Assembly: GCA_018241995.1 (NCBI GenBank)
Contig: JAFECT010000003.1
Span: 434,001-498,000 of the forward strand
DNA from: Pseudomonadota bacterium
Lineage (GTDB): Bacteria > Pseudomonadota > Alphaproteobacteria > Caulobacterales > Caulobacteraceae
DNA length: 64,000 nucleotides
Direction of reading: 5' to 3'
Under the pieces are notes generated by a model. The model was not told where the DNA came from and searched no databases. It saw only the letters and a program-made list of their open reading frames with translations. Position 1 is the first letter of the stretch; every line of letters starts with the position of its first letter. The translations under genes and the position numbers were made by a program. Of this stretch, positions 18,601-27,496 are shown in pieces.

Positions 18601-19374
18601 TCAGTGGCTGGCGAATCGCATGAACGGCGCCCACACCTTGGCCTCTGCGCCGATGTAGGTCTGCGGCTCCGACGCGGGCTGCAGGTGTTCGTCGGTCTCG
18701 CGCTTGTCCACGCAGGCCTTGGCTCGCCGCGAAAGCACCACGAAATCCGTCGATTGCGGAAAACTCTGCAGAACGCAGGCGTCGAAATAGGGATAGCGGT
18801 CCTTGTCGCTGCACCCGAACGAGGAGCGATCCGGCCGCGCGGCGGTCATGATCAGGCGGTTCGGCGCAGCCAGCGGATCGACGAAGACGCCGGAATAGCA
18901 GGCCGAGATCACCGCCACCGTCGGCTTGCCGGGGCACAGTGAGTCCAGGATCTTGCCCAGCGCCATGGGCCTGAGCACCGCGGTCGGGCCGAACACCGCG
19001 CCCTCGGGCGAGCCGTGCGAGGAGATGTAGAACAGGCAGCCGGACGGCGCCTTGTTGGCCACGCGCTCGAAGCCGTCGAGCACATGCTGAGGGTCAGTGA
19101 CGATGGCCGGATCATCCCCGGGCTTGGGGGGCCTGAGCGAGAACTGCACCAGGTTCTCGGAGCGGAAGCCGGCCTTGACCAGGGCTGCGGAAACGTCACG
19201 GCGGGTGTTGTCGAAGGCTTCGGTGTCGCCGCCCGCGTGCGAGCGCCAGTCGCCGGCGATCACCACCACCGCCCAGTCGGAGAAGTCGCTGTTGCGCGCC
19301 TGGGCGCAGGCGCTGCCTGCCCACGCACAGGCCAGCGTCATCGCCATGCCGATGGAAAGCAGCAAACGCCCCAT
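18601..19374 (-). CDS. Peptidase C13 (legumain-like, caspase fold) exported protein
   Basis: A 257-residue protein with a signal peptide (MGRLLLSIGMAMTLACAWAG). The clan CD dyad is visible: a hydrophobic strand then His in LFYISSHGSPEG (His120) and a second strand then Cys in VAVISACYSGVF (Cys159). RLIMTAARPDRSSFGC after it is characteristic of bacterial C13 proteins. It is predicted to be a periplasmic cysteine peptidase of the legumain/caspase clan; substrates are unknown. It is 45 bp upstream of the serine hydrolase gene on the same strand, so the two may act together in the envelope. Confidence 0.87.
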   Translation of the reverse strand: MGRLLLSIGMAMTLACAWAGSACAQARNSDFSDWAVVVIAGDWRSHAGGDTEAFDNTRRDVSAALVKAGFRSENLVQFSLRPPKPGDDPAIVTDPQHVLDGFERVANKAPSGCLFYISSHGSPEGAVFGPTAVLRPMALGKILDSLCPGKPTVAVISACYSGVFVDPLAAPNRLIMTAARPDRSSFGCSDKDRYPYFDACVLQSFPQSTDFVVLSRRAKACVDKRETDEHLQPASEPQTYIGAEAKVWAPFMRFASH

Positions 19375-19454
19375 GACGCCCCTCGCAACCGACGCGAAGG
19401 AGCTTAGGACGGATCGGGCGCGATTTTGAAGACCCTCGCTATGCGGCGCGGGAC

Positions 19455-19946
19455 CTACTTCTTCCGGAACTGGTCCAGGGAGACGATCTTGGGGGTGTCG
19501 TGCGCGGGCTCTTCCGCGGCGGGGGCGGCGTCTTCAGCCGCTTCCGGTTCTTCCGCTTCAACCAGTTCCGGCTCCGGCGCTTCGAACTGCAACAGGAACT
19601 GAACGCTGGGATCGTAGAAACGCGTCACTGCGGCATAGGGCGCTGACAGCCGCTTGGGCTCCCCGCCGAACTTGAGCATGACCGTGAAGAAGGTCTCGCC
19701 CGGCGCCAAGTCCCAGTACTGGTGCTGCAGGACGATGGTCATCTCGTCCGGGTACTTCTCGATCAGGTCGGCGGGCAGGCTGACGCCCGGCGCCTTGGAC
19801 TTGAAGGTGATGTAGAAGTGATGCGCCCCCGGCAGGCCGTCGGGCTCGGCCGCGCGCTTCAGCGCCGCCTTGACCACGCCGCGCAGAGCCTCCTGGGCCA
19901 GCGCGTCGTAGTGCATCTCATCCTTGGGGAAACTGTCCTCGGACAT
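19455..19946 (-). CDS. sspB: SspB, ClpXP adaptor (alpha type)
   Basis: A 163-residue SspB. The core reads MHYDALAQEALRGVVKAAL, HHFYITFKSKAPGV, MTIVLQHQYWDL and FFTVMLKFGGEP, followed by an acidic, disordered linker and the ClpX-docking tail PKIVSLDQFRKK. SspB tethers ssrA-tagged proteins to ClpXP for degradation, and in Caulobacter it speeds turnover of tagged and cell-cycle substrates. It lies next to the tmRNA gene that makes its ligand, on the same strand. Confidence 0.95.
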   Translation of the reverse strand: MSEDSFPKDEMHYDALAQEALRGVVKAALKRAAEPDGLPGAHHFYITFKSKAPGVSLPADLIEKYPDEMTIVLQHQYWDLAPGETFFTVMLKFGGEPKRLSAPYAAVTRFYDPSVQFLLQFEAPEPELVEAEEPEAAEDAAPAAEEPAHDTPKIVSLDQFRKK

Positions 19947-20114
19947 TTGACCTTCTTAACCAGCGGACCGCCGATTTTAACGCGCGAGCGCTCATCGGCA
20001 AAGCGACAGCGTGCGGATTGAGGTCCGTTGCGGGCCGCTGTCAATGCGCAAACGCGCGTGCGTCCCAAGATGACGCGGCCGCGCGGCCTGGTGAGCAAAT
20101 CTGGAGCGGGAAGA

Positions 20115-20445
20115 GGAAGTGAGGGGATTCTGTTGCAAGGTTCCCCTCGGACCCCGCCTAGGGCTGCTAAGACCCTAGGAGTTGTAGGCGCGAGAACGTC
20201 CGAACCGCATTACGCGGCCAGGGCGTACTCTTGAGCGAAGTTATCGTTCGCAGTTAGTTAAAGGCCCGAAACGGTGGGCCAAGCCGAGAGAAAGCAACGC
20301 CTTTACACGTCCGTCGATGCTGATCGGCCCCAAGCTTTCCGCCGATAACGCGGAGGAAGGATTGGTGGAGCCGCCGGGAATCGCACCCGGGTCCGGTCCG
20401 CTTATTTCGCGCGCGTTTATCTCCATAGTCCGGCCGAGACCGGAC
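20115..20445 (-). ncRNA. ssrA: Circularly permuted two-piece tmRNA
   Basis: Reading leftward, the acceptor piece (about 20445-20363) ends in the T arm GGACCCGGGTGCGATTCCC, the stem CGGCTCC and an encoded ACCA at 20363. A 31-base spacer (20362-20332) follows. The coding piece then starts GGGGCCGATCAGCATCGACG at 20331; its GGGGCCG pairs with CGGCTCC (one G.U), closing the tRNA-like acceptor stem. The tag frame at 20251-20210 encodes ANDNFAQEYALAA and TAA. This order, 3' half first, is the alphaproteobacterial permuted form that is cut into two RNAs. tmRNA frees stalled ribosomes and tags proteins for ClpXP. Both outer ends are estimates. Confidence 0.95.
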
Positions 20446-20451
20446 GCTGGG

Positions 20452-20480
20452 AATATAGGCGCAAGACGAGCCGATTTAAA
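20452..20480 (-). promoter_or_regulatory. Candidate promoter of ssrA
   Basis: On the minus strand, TATATT (20457-20452) sits 17 bases after TTTAAA (20480-20475), giving a sigma-70-like arrangement whose start would fall near 20445, just before the acceptor piece. The -35 match is weak. Confidence 0.4.
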
Positions 20481-20501
20481 GGCTTGGCGTGACCGGACCG
20501 G

Positions 20502-20807
20502 TCAGCGCGGACCGCCCACGAGACCGCCGGTCGGCGCGGCGTTGGCCGGATCGAACGGACGCTCGACGGCCTGGATGCCGCCGTCCTTCAAGGTGGAGCG
20601 GCTCTGCTCTTCGGCCACGTCCCACTCGTGCTTGGTCATGCAGATCTTCTGCGGACGGTGGCTGCCCACGAGCTCTTCGCGACGGCAGATGATGCGATTG
20701 GGGTCTTTGAAGTCCGACTTGGCCGCGGGCTTCGGCGCGGCGGCCGGCGCCGGAGCGGCGGACGGATCAGCGGTGAGGGCCAGGGCGAGCAGGGCGGCGA
20801 TGATCAT
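20502..20807 (-). CDS. Small exported protein, tandem paralogue A
   Basis: About 101 residues from ATG 20807. It has a hydrophobic N-terminal signal (MIIAALLALALTADPSA), a Pro/Ala-rich linker, then the conserved block DPNRIICRREELVGSHRPQK and CMTKHEWDVAEEQSR. The two cysteines (in IICRR and ICMTK) could form a disulfide. It ends in a Gly/Pro tail. The family, small periplasmic or lipidated-looking proteins in Caulobacterales and Sphingomonadales, has no known function. It lies directly upstream of the tmRNA gene and 170 bp from its paralogue. Confidence 0.75.
   Translation of the reverse strand: MIIAALLALALTADPSAAPAPAAAPKPAAKSDFKDPNRIICRREELVGSHRPQKICMTKHEWDVAEEQSRSTLKDGGIQAVERPFDPANAAPTGGLVGGPR
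20575..20704. repeat. Direct repeat partner of 21021-21150 (paralogous gene block)
   Basis: Bases 20575-20704 and 21021-21150, an offset of 446, are nearly identical, differing at scattered positions. They encode the shared Cys-containing block of the two small exported proteins. Recombination between them would fuse the two genes and delete 446 bp. Confidence 0.8.
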
Positions 20808-20977
20808 GAGGTTTCCCCACAGATTGAGCAGCTTAAAGTGGACCACACGCGCGCGGGATCGCCAATCCCCACGTGCAAACGTGACGATTAGTTAATGTTG
20901 CCAAATGGCAGATATCCGCCTCGCAATCCGAGGCGCGAGAGGCGGTCCGAAGCACCCTTCGGACCGCCGCAGGCGTC

Positions 20978-21268
20978 TTACTTCACGCCGCCGAAGTCGA
21001 GCGGCTTGGCGATGGCTTGGGTGCCGCCGTCCTTCAGCACGGTGCGGCTCTGCTCTTCAGCCACGTCCCACTCGTGCTTGGTCATGCAGGTCTTCTGCGG
21101 ACGGTGGCTGCCCACGAGCTCTTCGCGGCGGCAGATGATGCGGTTGGGATCCTTCATGTCGCCCTTGGGCTTGGCGGCCGGAGCCGGCGCGGCGGCGGGC
21201 GCAGCAGCGGGCGCGGGCGCGGCGGGATCGGCGGCCAGGACCAGGGACAGAAGCGCGGCGACAATCAT
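20978..21268 (-). CDS. Small exported protein, tandem paralogue B
   Basis: About 96 residues from ATG 21268. It has a signal peptide (MIVAALLSLVLAADPAAP), an Ala/Pro linker longer than in its neighbour, then the same block DPNRIICRREELVGSHRPQK and CMTKHEWDVAEEQSR, ending LDFGGVK. It differs from the copy at 20502-20807 mainly outside the block. The pair shares a roughly 130-base stretch of very similar DNA, a sign of recent duplication or gene conversion. Function unknown. Confidence 0.75.
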   Translation of the reverse strand: MIVAALLSLVLAADPAAPAPAAAPAAAPAPAAKPKGDMKDPNRIICRREELVGSHRPQKTCMTKHEWDVAEEQSRTVLKDGGTQAIAKPLDFGGVK

Positions 21269-21352
21269 AGGAATCCCCCACAAGGAAAATAGAGCGGCGC
21301 GCAACTGAACACACTCGTCGAATTGTGCAACCCCTGTGGCGTAACAGGGGAT

Positions 21353-22216
21353 CTAGGTCGAGCTGAGCCTTGGCCACGTCGGCGTCTGGTTGCGAAGCCA
21401 AGTGAGCTGGCGCTTTGCGTAGCGCCGGGTCTCACGCTGGGCGGCTTCGATGGCCTCCTCCCGCGACCATTCGCCTCGCAGGAATCCGGCCAGTTCGCGC
21501 AGGCCGGTGGCCTTCATCGCGGGAAGCGCGGGATCGAGGCCGCGCGCCATGAGCGCCTCCACCTCGGCGAGGGCGCCCTCATCGAGCATGGCCTCCAGCC
21601 GCCGGTCGCAACGGGCGTAGAGGGTCTCGCGCGGCGGCTCCAGCACCACGGCGGACCAATCTTCGGCCGCCAGGGTCGGCGCGGTCTCGGCCTGCCAGGC
21701 GCTGAGCGGCTTGCCGGTGGCCAGCGCGACCTCGAAGGCGCGCACCAACCGCTGGCGATCACCGGGGAAGATGCGCTCGGCCGCGGCTGGATCGCGCTCG
21801 GCCAGGGCGGCGCGGAACGCCGCCTCGCCTTCACGGGCGAAGCGAGCTTCCGCCTCTTCGCGCGCAGCGGCGGGTATGGCGGGAACGTCGGCGAGGCCTT
21901 GGGTCAGGGCGCGGAAGTACAGGCCCGTGCCACCCACCACAACGGCGGGACGCCCATCGGCTCCGGCTTCGGCCAGCACCGCCTGAGCCGCCTCGAGCCA
22001 CCGACCGACGGACCAGCCGTCGGCGGCGTCGGCCACGCCATAGAGCCGGTGCGGGGCCTGGGCCTCCTCCTCGGCGGAGGGGCGAGCCGTCAGGATGCGG
22101 AGGTCGGCGTAGAGCTGCAGCGCATCGGCGTTGACGACCACGCCGCCAATGCGCCGCGCCAGCTCCAGCGCCACGGCCGACTTGCCGCTGGCGGTGGGTC
22201 CGGCGATCAGGCGCAC
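21353..22216 (-). CDS. miaA: tRNA dimethylallyltransferase
   Basis: Adds a dimethylallyl group to A37 of tRNAs reading UNN codons. The P-loop [17 protein letters not shown] is near the N-terminus. [19 protein letters not shown] and [21 protein letters not shown] follow, as do [12 protein letters not shown] and the C-terminal [14 protein letters not shown]. The start is uncertain: GTG at 22216 gives 287 residues, close to the usual 300, while a CTG at 22237 would add seven. A longer ORF reaching 22504 overlaps mrp and is Pro/Arg-rich, so it is rejected. hfq, often downstream in proteobacteria, is absent here. A CCCCTGT/ACAGGGG stem at 21331-21350 follows the stop. Confidence 0.93.
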   Translation of the reverse strand: MRLIAGPTASGKSAVALELARRIGGVVVNADALQLYADLRILTARPSAEEEAQAPHRLYGVADAADGWSVGRWLEAAQAVLAEAGADGRPAVVVGGTGLYFRALTQGLADVPAIPAAAREEAEARFAREGEAAFRAALAERDPAAAERIFPGDRQRLVRAFEVALATGKPLSAWQAETAPTLAAEDWSAVVLEPPRETLYARCDRRLEAMLDEGALAEVEALMARGLDPALPAMKATGLRELAGFLRGEWSREEAIEAAQRETRRYAKRQLTWLRNQTPTWPRLSST

Positions 22217-22358
22217 GGGCGCGCCGTCGTCGGCCAGGGCGGGGGGAGGGGCGGGGCGTTCGGGCAGGGGATAAGGGTCCGCTTCTGCGCCACGGTCTTG
22301 TGTTCGGGCGCTCAGGCTCGGATATGAGGCGCGCCCGCCTTCCCGATCAAGGACGCAG

Positions 22359-23489
22359 ATGCCCGATCCGACCGCCCAGACCCCCGACCGCGACGCAGTG
22401 CTCGCCGCCCTGGAGCGGGTGATCGACCCGAAGACCGGCCAGGGGCTGAACAGTGCGGGCCTGGTGCGAGGCCTGGTGCTGGGCGCCGGGCGCGCGGGCT
22501 TCATGCTGGAGGTCCCGCGCGGCGACGCGGAAGCCTACGCCTCAGTGCGCAAGGCGGCCGAAGAGGCGCTGAAGGCCGTGCCGGGCGTGGCGCAGGCGCA
22601 GGTGGTCTTGACCGCCGAGAGCGCGCCGGCCCGCACCGTCTCGCGCGGCGCCAAGCTCTCCAGCGAAGCGGTGGAGCAGGGGCGGCCCAAGGCCCCCGTG
22701 CCGCAGGGGCGGCCCGATCACGTGCGCAAGGTCATCGCCGTGGCCAGCGGCAAGGGTGGGGTCGGCAAGTCGACGGTGGCCGTGAACCTGGCCTGTGCGC
22801 TCGCGGGCCTGGGCTTGCGCGTGGGCTTGCTGGACGCGGACGTCTACGGCCCCTCGGCGCCGACCATGCTGGGGCTGTCGGGCGCGCCCGAGTACGGGCC
22901 GGACAAGAAGATGGTCCCCAAGGACGCGTGGGGTCTCAAAGCCATGTCGATCGGCCTGCTGGTCGATCCCGACCAGGCCATGGTCTGGCGCGGACCGATG
23001 GCGTCGCAGGCGCTGGGCCAGATGCTGGGCGAGACGCGCTGGGGAACCGAGGATGCGCCGCTTGATATCCTGGTGGTGGATCTGCCGCCCGGCACCGGCG
23101 ACGTGCAGCTGACCCTGGTGCAGCGGACCGTGCTCGACGGCGCGGTGATCGTCTCCACGCCGCAGGAGGTGGCCCTGGCCGATGCACGGCGTGGCGTGCG
23201 CATGTTCGAGAAGGTGGGCGCGCCCGTGCTGGGCCTGGTCGAGAACATGGCCTTCTTCCCCGATCCCTCGACCGGCGAGCCGATCCCGATCTTCGGCCGC
23301 GGCGGCGCCAAGGCGGAGGCCGAACGCCTGGGCGTGAAATTCCTGGGGGAAATCCCCCTCGACATGGACCTGCGTAAGGGCGCGGACGCGGGCCGGCCGC
23401 TGGTGGCGACCGACCGCCAGGGCTCGACCGCCCAGGTGTTCGCGGGCGTGGCCCAAGCGGTGCGCGACGCGCTGAGCCTTACTTCGTAG
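22359..23489 (+). CDS. mrp: Mrp/NBP35-type P-loop ATPase (Fe-S carrier family) lacking CxxC
   Basis: A 376-residue Mrp/ApbC protein. Residues about 10-85 are the DUF59/MIP18-like N-terminal domain. A deviant Walker [17 protein letters not shown], lies near 130, with [30 protein letters not shown] and GLVENMAFF after it. Mrp proteins carry Fe-S clusters to apoproteins, usually with a CPxC or CxxC at the dimer interface after ENM. Here that stretch reads [20 protein letters not shown] with no cysteine, and the protein has almost no cysteines overall. It may use another ligand or act differently. Divergent from miaA. Confidence 0.93.
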   Translation: MPDPTAQTPDRDAVLAALERVIDPKTGQGLNSAGLVRGLVLGAGRAGFMLEVPRGDAEAYASVRKAAEEALKAVPGVAQAQVVLTAESAPARTVSRGAKLSSEAVEQGRPKAPVPQGRPDHVRKVIAVASGKGGVGKSTVAVNLACALAGLGLRVGLLDADVYGPSAPTMLGLSGAPEYGPDKKMVPKDAWGLKAMSIGLLVDPDQAMVWRGPMASQALGQMLGETRWGTEDAPLDILVVDLPPGTGDVQLTLVQRTVLDGAVIVSTPQEVALADARRGVRMFEKVGAPVLGLVENMAFFPDPSTGEPIPIFGRGGAKAEAERLGVKFLGEIPLDMDLRKGADAGRPLVATDRQGSTAQVFAGVAQAVRDALSLTS

Positions 23490-23859
23490 GGTCGGTCGCC
23501 GTGTCGAACGGGGTGTAGGCCACCACCTTGCCGGTGCTGTCGAGCCTGACCGAGGCGTTCTTGGACTTGCCGTTGGCGGCCAGGTCCGAGCCCGACACGT
23601 CGCCGCCCTGCGGCACGCCCGTGGCGGCGCAGGGCACGCTCAGCAGGATCGCCGAACCCGGCTGATAGCGGGCCCCGTCGCGCACGGTCACGACCCAGCC
23701 CCTGACCGTGCAGTCGCTCGAAGAGGCGTCGGCGCCGGAGATGTGGTCGATGGAGATGTCGATCCACTCGCTCGCCTTGGGCGTCGCGGCTGACGCGGTC
23801 CCGGCGCAGGCGAGCGCGGCGGCCGACAGGGCGAGGATAGAGAGGCGGATGGGGCGCAT
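23479..23859 (-). CDS. Small exported protein, function unknown
   Basis: A 126-residue protein with a signal peptide (LSILALSAAALACAGTASAA, cleavage near 24-25). The mature region is beta-rich (EWIDISIDHISGADASSSDC, VRGWVVTVRDGARY, AILLSVPCAA) and ends with a Lys-Thr-Asp-rich tail. Two cysteines, in SSSDC and SVPCAA, may pair. No family recognised. Its 3' end overlaps the end of mrp by 11 bases, convergently. Confidence 0.68.
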   Translation of the reverse strand: MRPIRLSILALSAAALACAGTASAATPKASEWIDISIDHISGADASSSDCTVRGWVVTVRDGARYQPGSAILLSVPCAATGVPQGGDVSGSDLAANGKSKNASVRLDSTGKVVAYTPFDTATDPTK

Positions 23860-23926
23860 GTCGTGTCTCCTGCATTCCCCGACCGATCGGGGATCAGAAC
23901 GCCCGCGCTTTGGCCCCGTTCCCGGC

Positions 23927-25255
23927 TCAGTTCTGCAGATGCAGCCTCAGGCCGAACACCGAGACCGGTCCGCGGTCGCGGTTGTAGGCGGGGTGGTCGA
24001 TGAACTGATAGTCGGCGCTGACCTTAACGCGCTTGGTCGCCGCGGCGCTGTACCAGGTCTCGAACGCCGCCTCCGCGCCCGGATGGGGCAGCCGCCCATC
24101 GCCGACCAGAATCCCCAAGCCGCCCGCGTCCAGATAGGCTTGGTGCGCCTTGGATATGCCGTTGACCACGCCGCCAACAGCGAAGGCGTCATCTGGCCGG
24201 CCCCAGCGCTTGCCGTTGAAGGACAGGCCGGCGGCGACGGTGCGGTCGATGTCGGAGAACTCGTAGGGCTCCTTGTCGCCTTGGGCCCACCCGGCGCGCA
24301 CGAACAGGCCCAGATCGTCGGACAGCGGCTCTTCCAGGCTGGCGCCCAGGCCCGCGCGCGAGCCGTAGTGGCGCACCAGGGCCACGTCAGCCGGTTGGCT
24401 CGTGGCGGCGGCCAGGGCCACGGCGTCGTCGAAGCGGCCCATGCGCCCGCGGGTGATGAAGCCGGTCAGCTTCAGCTTGCCCTCGCGATCCTCCGGGCCG
24501 AAGCGGCGCTCGATCTCGGCGATGGTCTGGAACTGCGCGAACTTAGGGTCCAGCCGCGTGGAGTTGGGCACGATCGACAGGTCGAACACCCCGCCGCGCA
24601 GGGTCCAGCGCCCGGCGTACCACTCGGCGGAAGCGCCCGCGGAATAGCCCCAGGCGTCAGCGGCGTAGTCGAAGGTCCCGGTATCGATGATCGCCCAGTT
24701 CAGGAAGTCGCCGCGAGGATCGTGGGCGTATTTGTTGGTGTCGAACACATCGCCGACCGAAAACTTGCCCGCGGTCAGCACGATGCGGTCGGCCGCCTGG
24801 CTTCCGCCGAGCTGGTTCTGGTCGGCCTCGATCTTCTGCGCAGGTCCGCCGAGGTCGATGGTGTGGCGGACGAACAGGCGCTGCAGCCGCAGATAGGGGT
24901 CGCTCTTGCCGACCTTGTAGGCTTCGCCCGAGGGGAATGCGGCCGCGCCCAGGGTGTTCGACAGGCCGAAGCCCTGGTCGACCTCGGGGTTGATCCAGAT
25001 CTCGGTGCGCGGCCCCAGCCGCAGGCCGGCGTAGAGGGTCAGGTCGAAGGTTTCGTCGCCGCGCGCGGCGGGATCCATGCTGTTCGGCCCGCGATAGGGC
25101 GAGGTGAAGCTGGGGTGGCCCTGCCAGACCACTGTGGACTGCAGATGGATGGCCCAGGACTGGTCCGGCTTTGCGGGGGCGGATTCCGGATCGTCTGCGA
25201 GCGCCGGCCCGGCCAGGACGAGGAACAGCAGCGACAGGAGCAGGCGCCGGATCAT
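23927..25255 (-). CDS. OprB-like carbohydrate-selective porin
   Basis: A 442-residue outer-membrane beta-barrel protein. It has a signal peptide (MIRRLLLSLLFLVLAGPALA), then a mature start WAIHLQSTVVWQGHPSFTSP and repeated amphipathic strands such as FDLTLYAGLRLGPRTEIWIN, VKVSADYQFIDHP and VFGLRLHLQN, which ends in the expected C-terminal aromatic/hydrophobic strand. The order AGKFSVGDVFDTNKYAHDPR and WGYSAGASAEWY is typical of the OprB family, which admits sugars. An upstream in-frame extension lacks a signal peptide and was rejected. Substrate not known. Confidence 0.85.
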   Translation of the reverse strand: MIRRLLLSLLFLVLAGPALADDPESAPAKPDQSWAIHLQSTVVWQGHPSFTSPYRGPNSMDPAARGDETFDLTLYAGLRLGPRTEIWINPEVDQGFGLSNTLGAAAFPSGEAYKVGKSDPYLRLQRLFVRHTIDLGGPAQKIEADQNQLGGSQAADRIVLTAGKFSVGDVFDTNKYAHDPRGDFLNWAIIDTGTFDYAADAWGYSAGASAEWYAGRWTLRGGVFDLSIVPNSTRLDPKFAQFQTIAEIERRFGPEDREGKLKLTGFITRGRMGRFDDAVALAAATSQPADVALVRHYGSRAGLGASLEEPLSDDLGLFVRAGWAQGDKEPYEFSDIDRTVAAGLSFNGKRWGRPDDAFAVGGVVNGISKAHQAYLDAGGLGILVGDGRLPHPGAEAAFETWYSAAATKRVKVSADYQFIDHPAYNRDRGPVSVFGLRLHLQN

Positions 25256-25430
25256 GCAATGTCTCCGCGTCTCGGTGGCAGGGAAGCGCAGAACAGGCTC
25301 TGCCGTTCCACGGCGCTCGCCTAGCCGAGGTCGATGACGGTTTCCAGACGCGGCGACGGGTCGAAGAGCCCGCCGCGTTTGAGCCTGAGTGGGGCGCCCT
25401 CGTGCGCCGGGGGGCATTCGAAGGCAAGCC

Positions 25431-27458
25431 ATGAACATCGTCCGTCTTCTCGCGACCGTCGCGGTCGCCGCCGTCTGCCTGCAAGGCGCGGCCACCGCAG
25501 CGCCTGAAGCGCCGCGCTACGGCGCCTGGGGCTTCGATGTGAAGGGGCAGGACGCGCGGGTGAAGCCGGGCGACGATTTCTACCGCTACGCCAACGGGAC
25601 CTACATCGACACGCTGGAGCTCCCGGCCGACCGCGCCCGCGTCGGCATGTTCGACGGCCTGTCGAACCTGTCGCAGCAGCGCCTGCGCTCGATCATCGAC
25701 GAAGAGGTCGCTCATCCCGGCCCCGACGCCGACGAGCAGAAGATCGCCGACCTCTACCGCGCTTACATGGACACCGGCGCCATCGAGAAGCGTGGGGCCG
25801 CGCCCCTGGCCCAGGAGCTGGATGGCATCCGCGCGATCAAGTCCAAGGCCGAGTTCGTCAACTTCATGGGCGCCCGCCACGGCTTCGGAGGGGCGCTGTT
25901 CAGTCTTCGCATCGGCAACGACGCCAAGGACCCGGAAAAGCGGGCGGTGTCGCTGTCGACCGGCGGCCTCGGCGCGGGCAACCGCGAATACTATCTGTCG
26001 GCCGACTTTGCGGCGCAGAAGGCGGCCTACGAGGCCTATGTCGCCAAGCTGCTGAAACTGTCGGGCTGGGCCGATCCCGAAGGCTCGGCCAAGGCCATTG
26101 TCGCTTTCGAGACACGCCTGGCCGGCGCGACCTGGACGCGGGCGGAGTCGCGCAACCGCGACCGCACCTACAATCCCATGAACGTGGCCGACCTGCCCAA
26201 ATACGCGCCGGGCTTCGACTGGCCGGCCTATTTCGCGAGTTCGGGCCTTGGCGACGTCACCCGCGTGATCGCGACCGACAACACCGCGCTTCCCAAGTTC
26301 GCGGCCATCTATGCCGAGACCCCGCTGGAGACGCTCAAGGCCTGGGAGGCGTTCCGCATCGCCGACGCGGCCTCGCCCTACCTGCCCAAGGCCTTCACCG
26401 AGGCGCGCTTCGAGTTCCGTTCCAAGGCGCTGGCCGGGGTCACCGAGGAGCAGGAGCGCTGGAAGCAGGGCGTGGGCGCCGTCAACGGCGTGTTCGGCGG
26501 GGAGCTGGGCCGCATCTATCTGAAGCGCTATTTCTCCGAGGACGCCCGCGCCAAGGCCGAGGCCTTGGTCTCAGACATCAAGGCGGCGCTGAAGAACCGC
26601 ATCGAGCACGTGGCCTGGATGACGCCGGAGACGCGGGCCAAGGCGCTCGACAAGCTCGACAAGATGAAGGTCAAGATCGCCTTCCCGACCGCCGAGCGCG
26701 GCCGGCGCATCGATATCAAGGCCGACGACCTCTACGGCGACATGGAGCGCCTGCGTCAGGTCGCCTGGGAGCGCCAGGTCGAGCGCCTGCGCCGCCCCGG
26801 CGGCCGCGACAATCGTCCGGGCATGAGCCCGCAGACGGTCAACGCCTCCTACAACGCTCAGCAGAACCAGATCACCATCCCCGCCGCGATCCTGCAGGCG
26901 CCCTTCTTCGACGCCAACGCCGACCCGGCGATCAACTACGGCGGCATCGGGGGCGTGATCGGCCACGAGATGACCCACGGCTTCGACGACCAGGGCAGGA
27001 AGTCCGACGGCATGGGCAGGTTGATCGACTGGTGGGGACCGGCCGACGGCGCGGCGTTCCAGGCGCGGGCCGATCACCTGGGCGAGCAGTATTCCGCCTT
27101 CGAGCCCCTGCCGGGCGCGCACATCGACGGTAAGCTGACCATGGGCGAGAACATCGCCGACCTGGGCGGTTTGCTGCTTGCGCTCGACGCCTACCACGCC
27201 TCCCTGCACGGCAGGCCCGCGCCGGTCATCGACGGCCTGACCGGCGACCAGCGCGTGTTCCTGGGCTGGGCCCAGGTCTGGCGCGCCAAGAGCCGTCCCG
27301 ATGCGCTGCGCCGCCAGCTGATCAGCGATCCGCACTCCCCGCCCGAGGCGCGGGTGAATGCTGTCGTCCGCAACGTCGACGCCTGGTACGCGGCCTTCAA
27401 CGTCAAGCCCGGCGACAAGCTCTATGTCGCGCCGGAGCAGCGGGTCCGCCTCTGGTAG
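25431..27458 (+). CDS. M13 family metallopeptidase (neprilysin/PepO-like)
   Basis: A 675-residue secreted zinc endopeptidase. The signal peptide is MNIVRLLATVAVAAVCLQGA. DFYRYANGTY marks the N-terminal helical domain. The zinc site GVIGHEMTHGFDDQGRK has HExxH at His512, and the third ligand is in GENIADLGG. A C-terminal PDALRRQLISDPHSPPEARVN segment is typical of M13. It degrades peptides in the periplasm or outside. The gene is monocistronic, between the divergent porin gene and rnpB. Confidence 0.95.
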   Translation: MNIVRLLATVAVAAVCLQGAATAAPEAPRYGAWGFDVKGQDARVKPGDDFYRYANGTYIDTLELPADRARVGMFDGLSNLSQQRLRSIIDEEVAHPGPDADEQKIADLYRAYMDTGAIEKRGAAPLAQELDGIRAIKSKAEFVNFMGARHGFGGALFSLRIGNDAKDPEKRAVSLSTGGLGAGNREYYLSADFAAQKAAYEAYVAKLLKLSGWADPEGSAKAIVAFETRLAGATWTRAESRNRDRTYNPMNVADLPKYAPGFDWPAYFASSGLGDVTRVIATDNTALPKFAAIYAETPLETLKAWEAFRIADAASPYLPKAFTEARFEFRSKALAGVTEEQERWKQGVGAVNGVFGGELGRIYLKRYFSEDARAKAEALVSDIKAALKNRIEHVAWMTPETRAKALDKLDKMKVKIAFPTAERGRRIDIKADDLYGDMERLRQVAWERQVERLRRPGGRDNRPGMSPQTVNASYNAQQNQITIPAAILQAPFFDANADPAINYGGIGGVIGHEMTHGFDDQGRKSDGMGRLIDWWGPADGAAFQARADHLGEQYSAFEPLPGAHIDGKLTMGENIADLGGLLLALDAYHASLHGRPAPVIDGLTGDQRVFLGWAQVWRAKSRPDALRRQLISDPHSPPEARVNAVVRNVDAWYAAFNVKPGDKLYVAPEQRVRLW

Positions 27459-27496
27459 GATTTGATTTTCCCGGGTTTGGACGCCACTTTGCGCCC

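Noticed and set aside
20363-20400. T-arm-like sequence that could suggest a tRNA
   Set aside because: No anticodon arm; it is the acceptor half of the permuted tmRNA, confirmed by the tag frame and acceptor-stem pairing.
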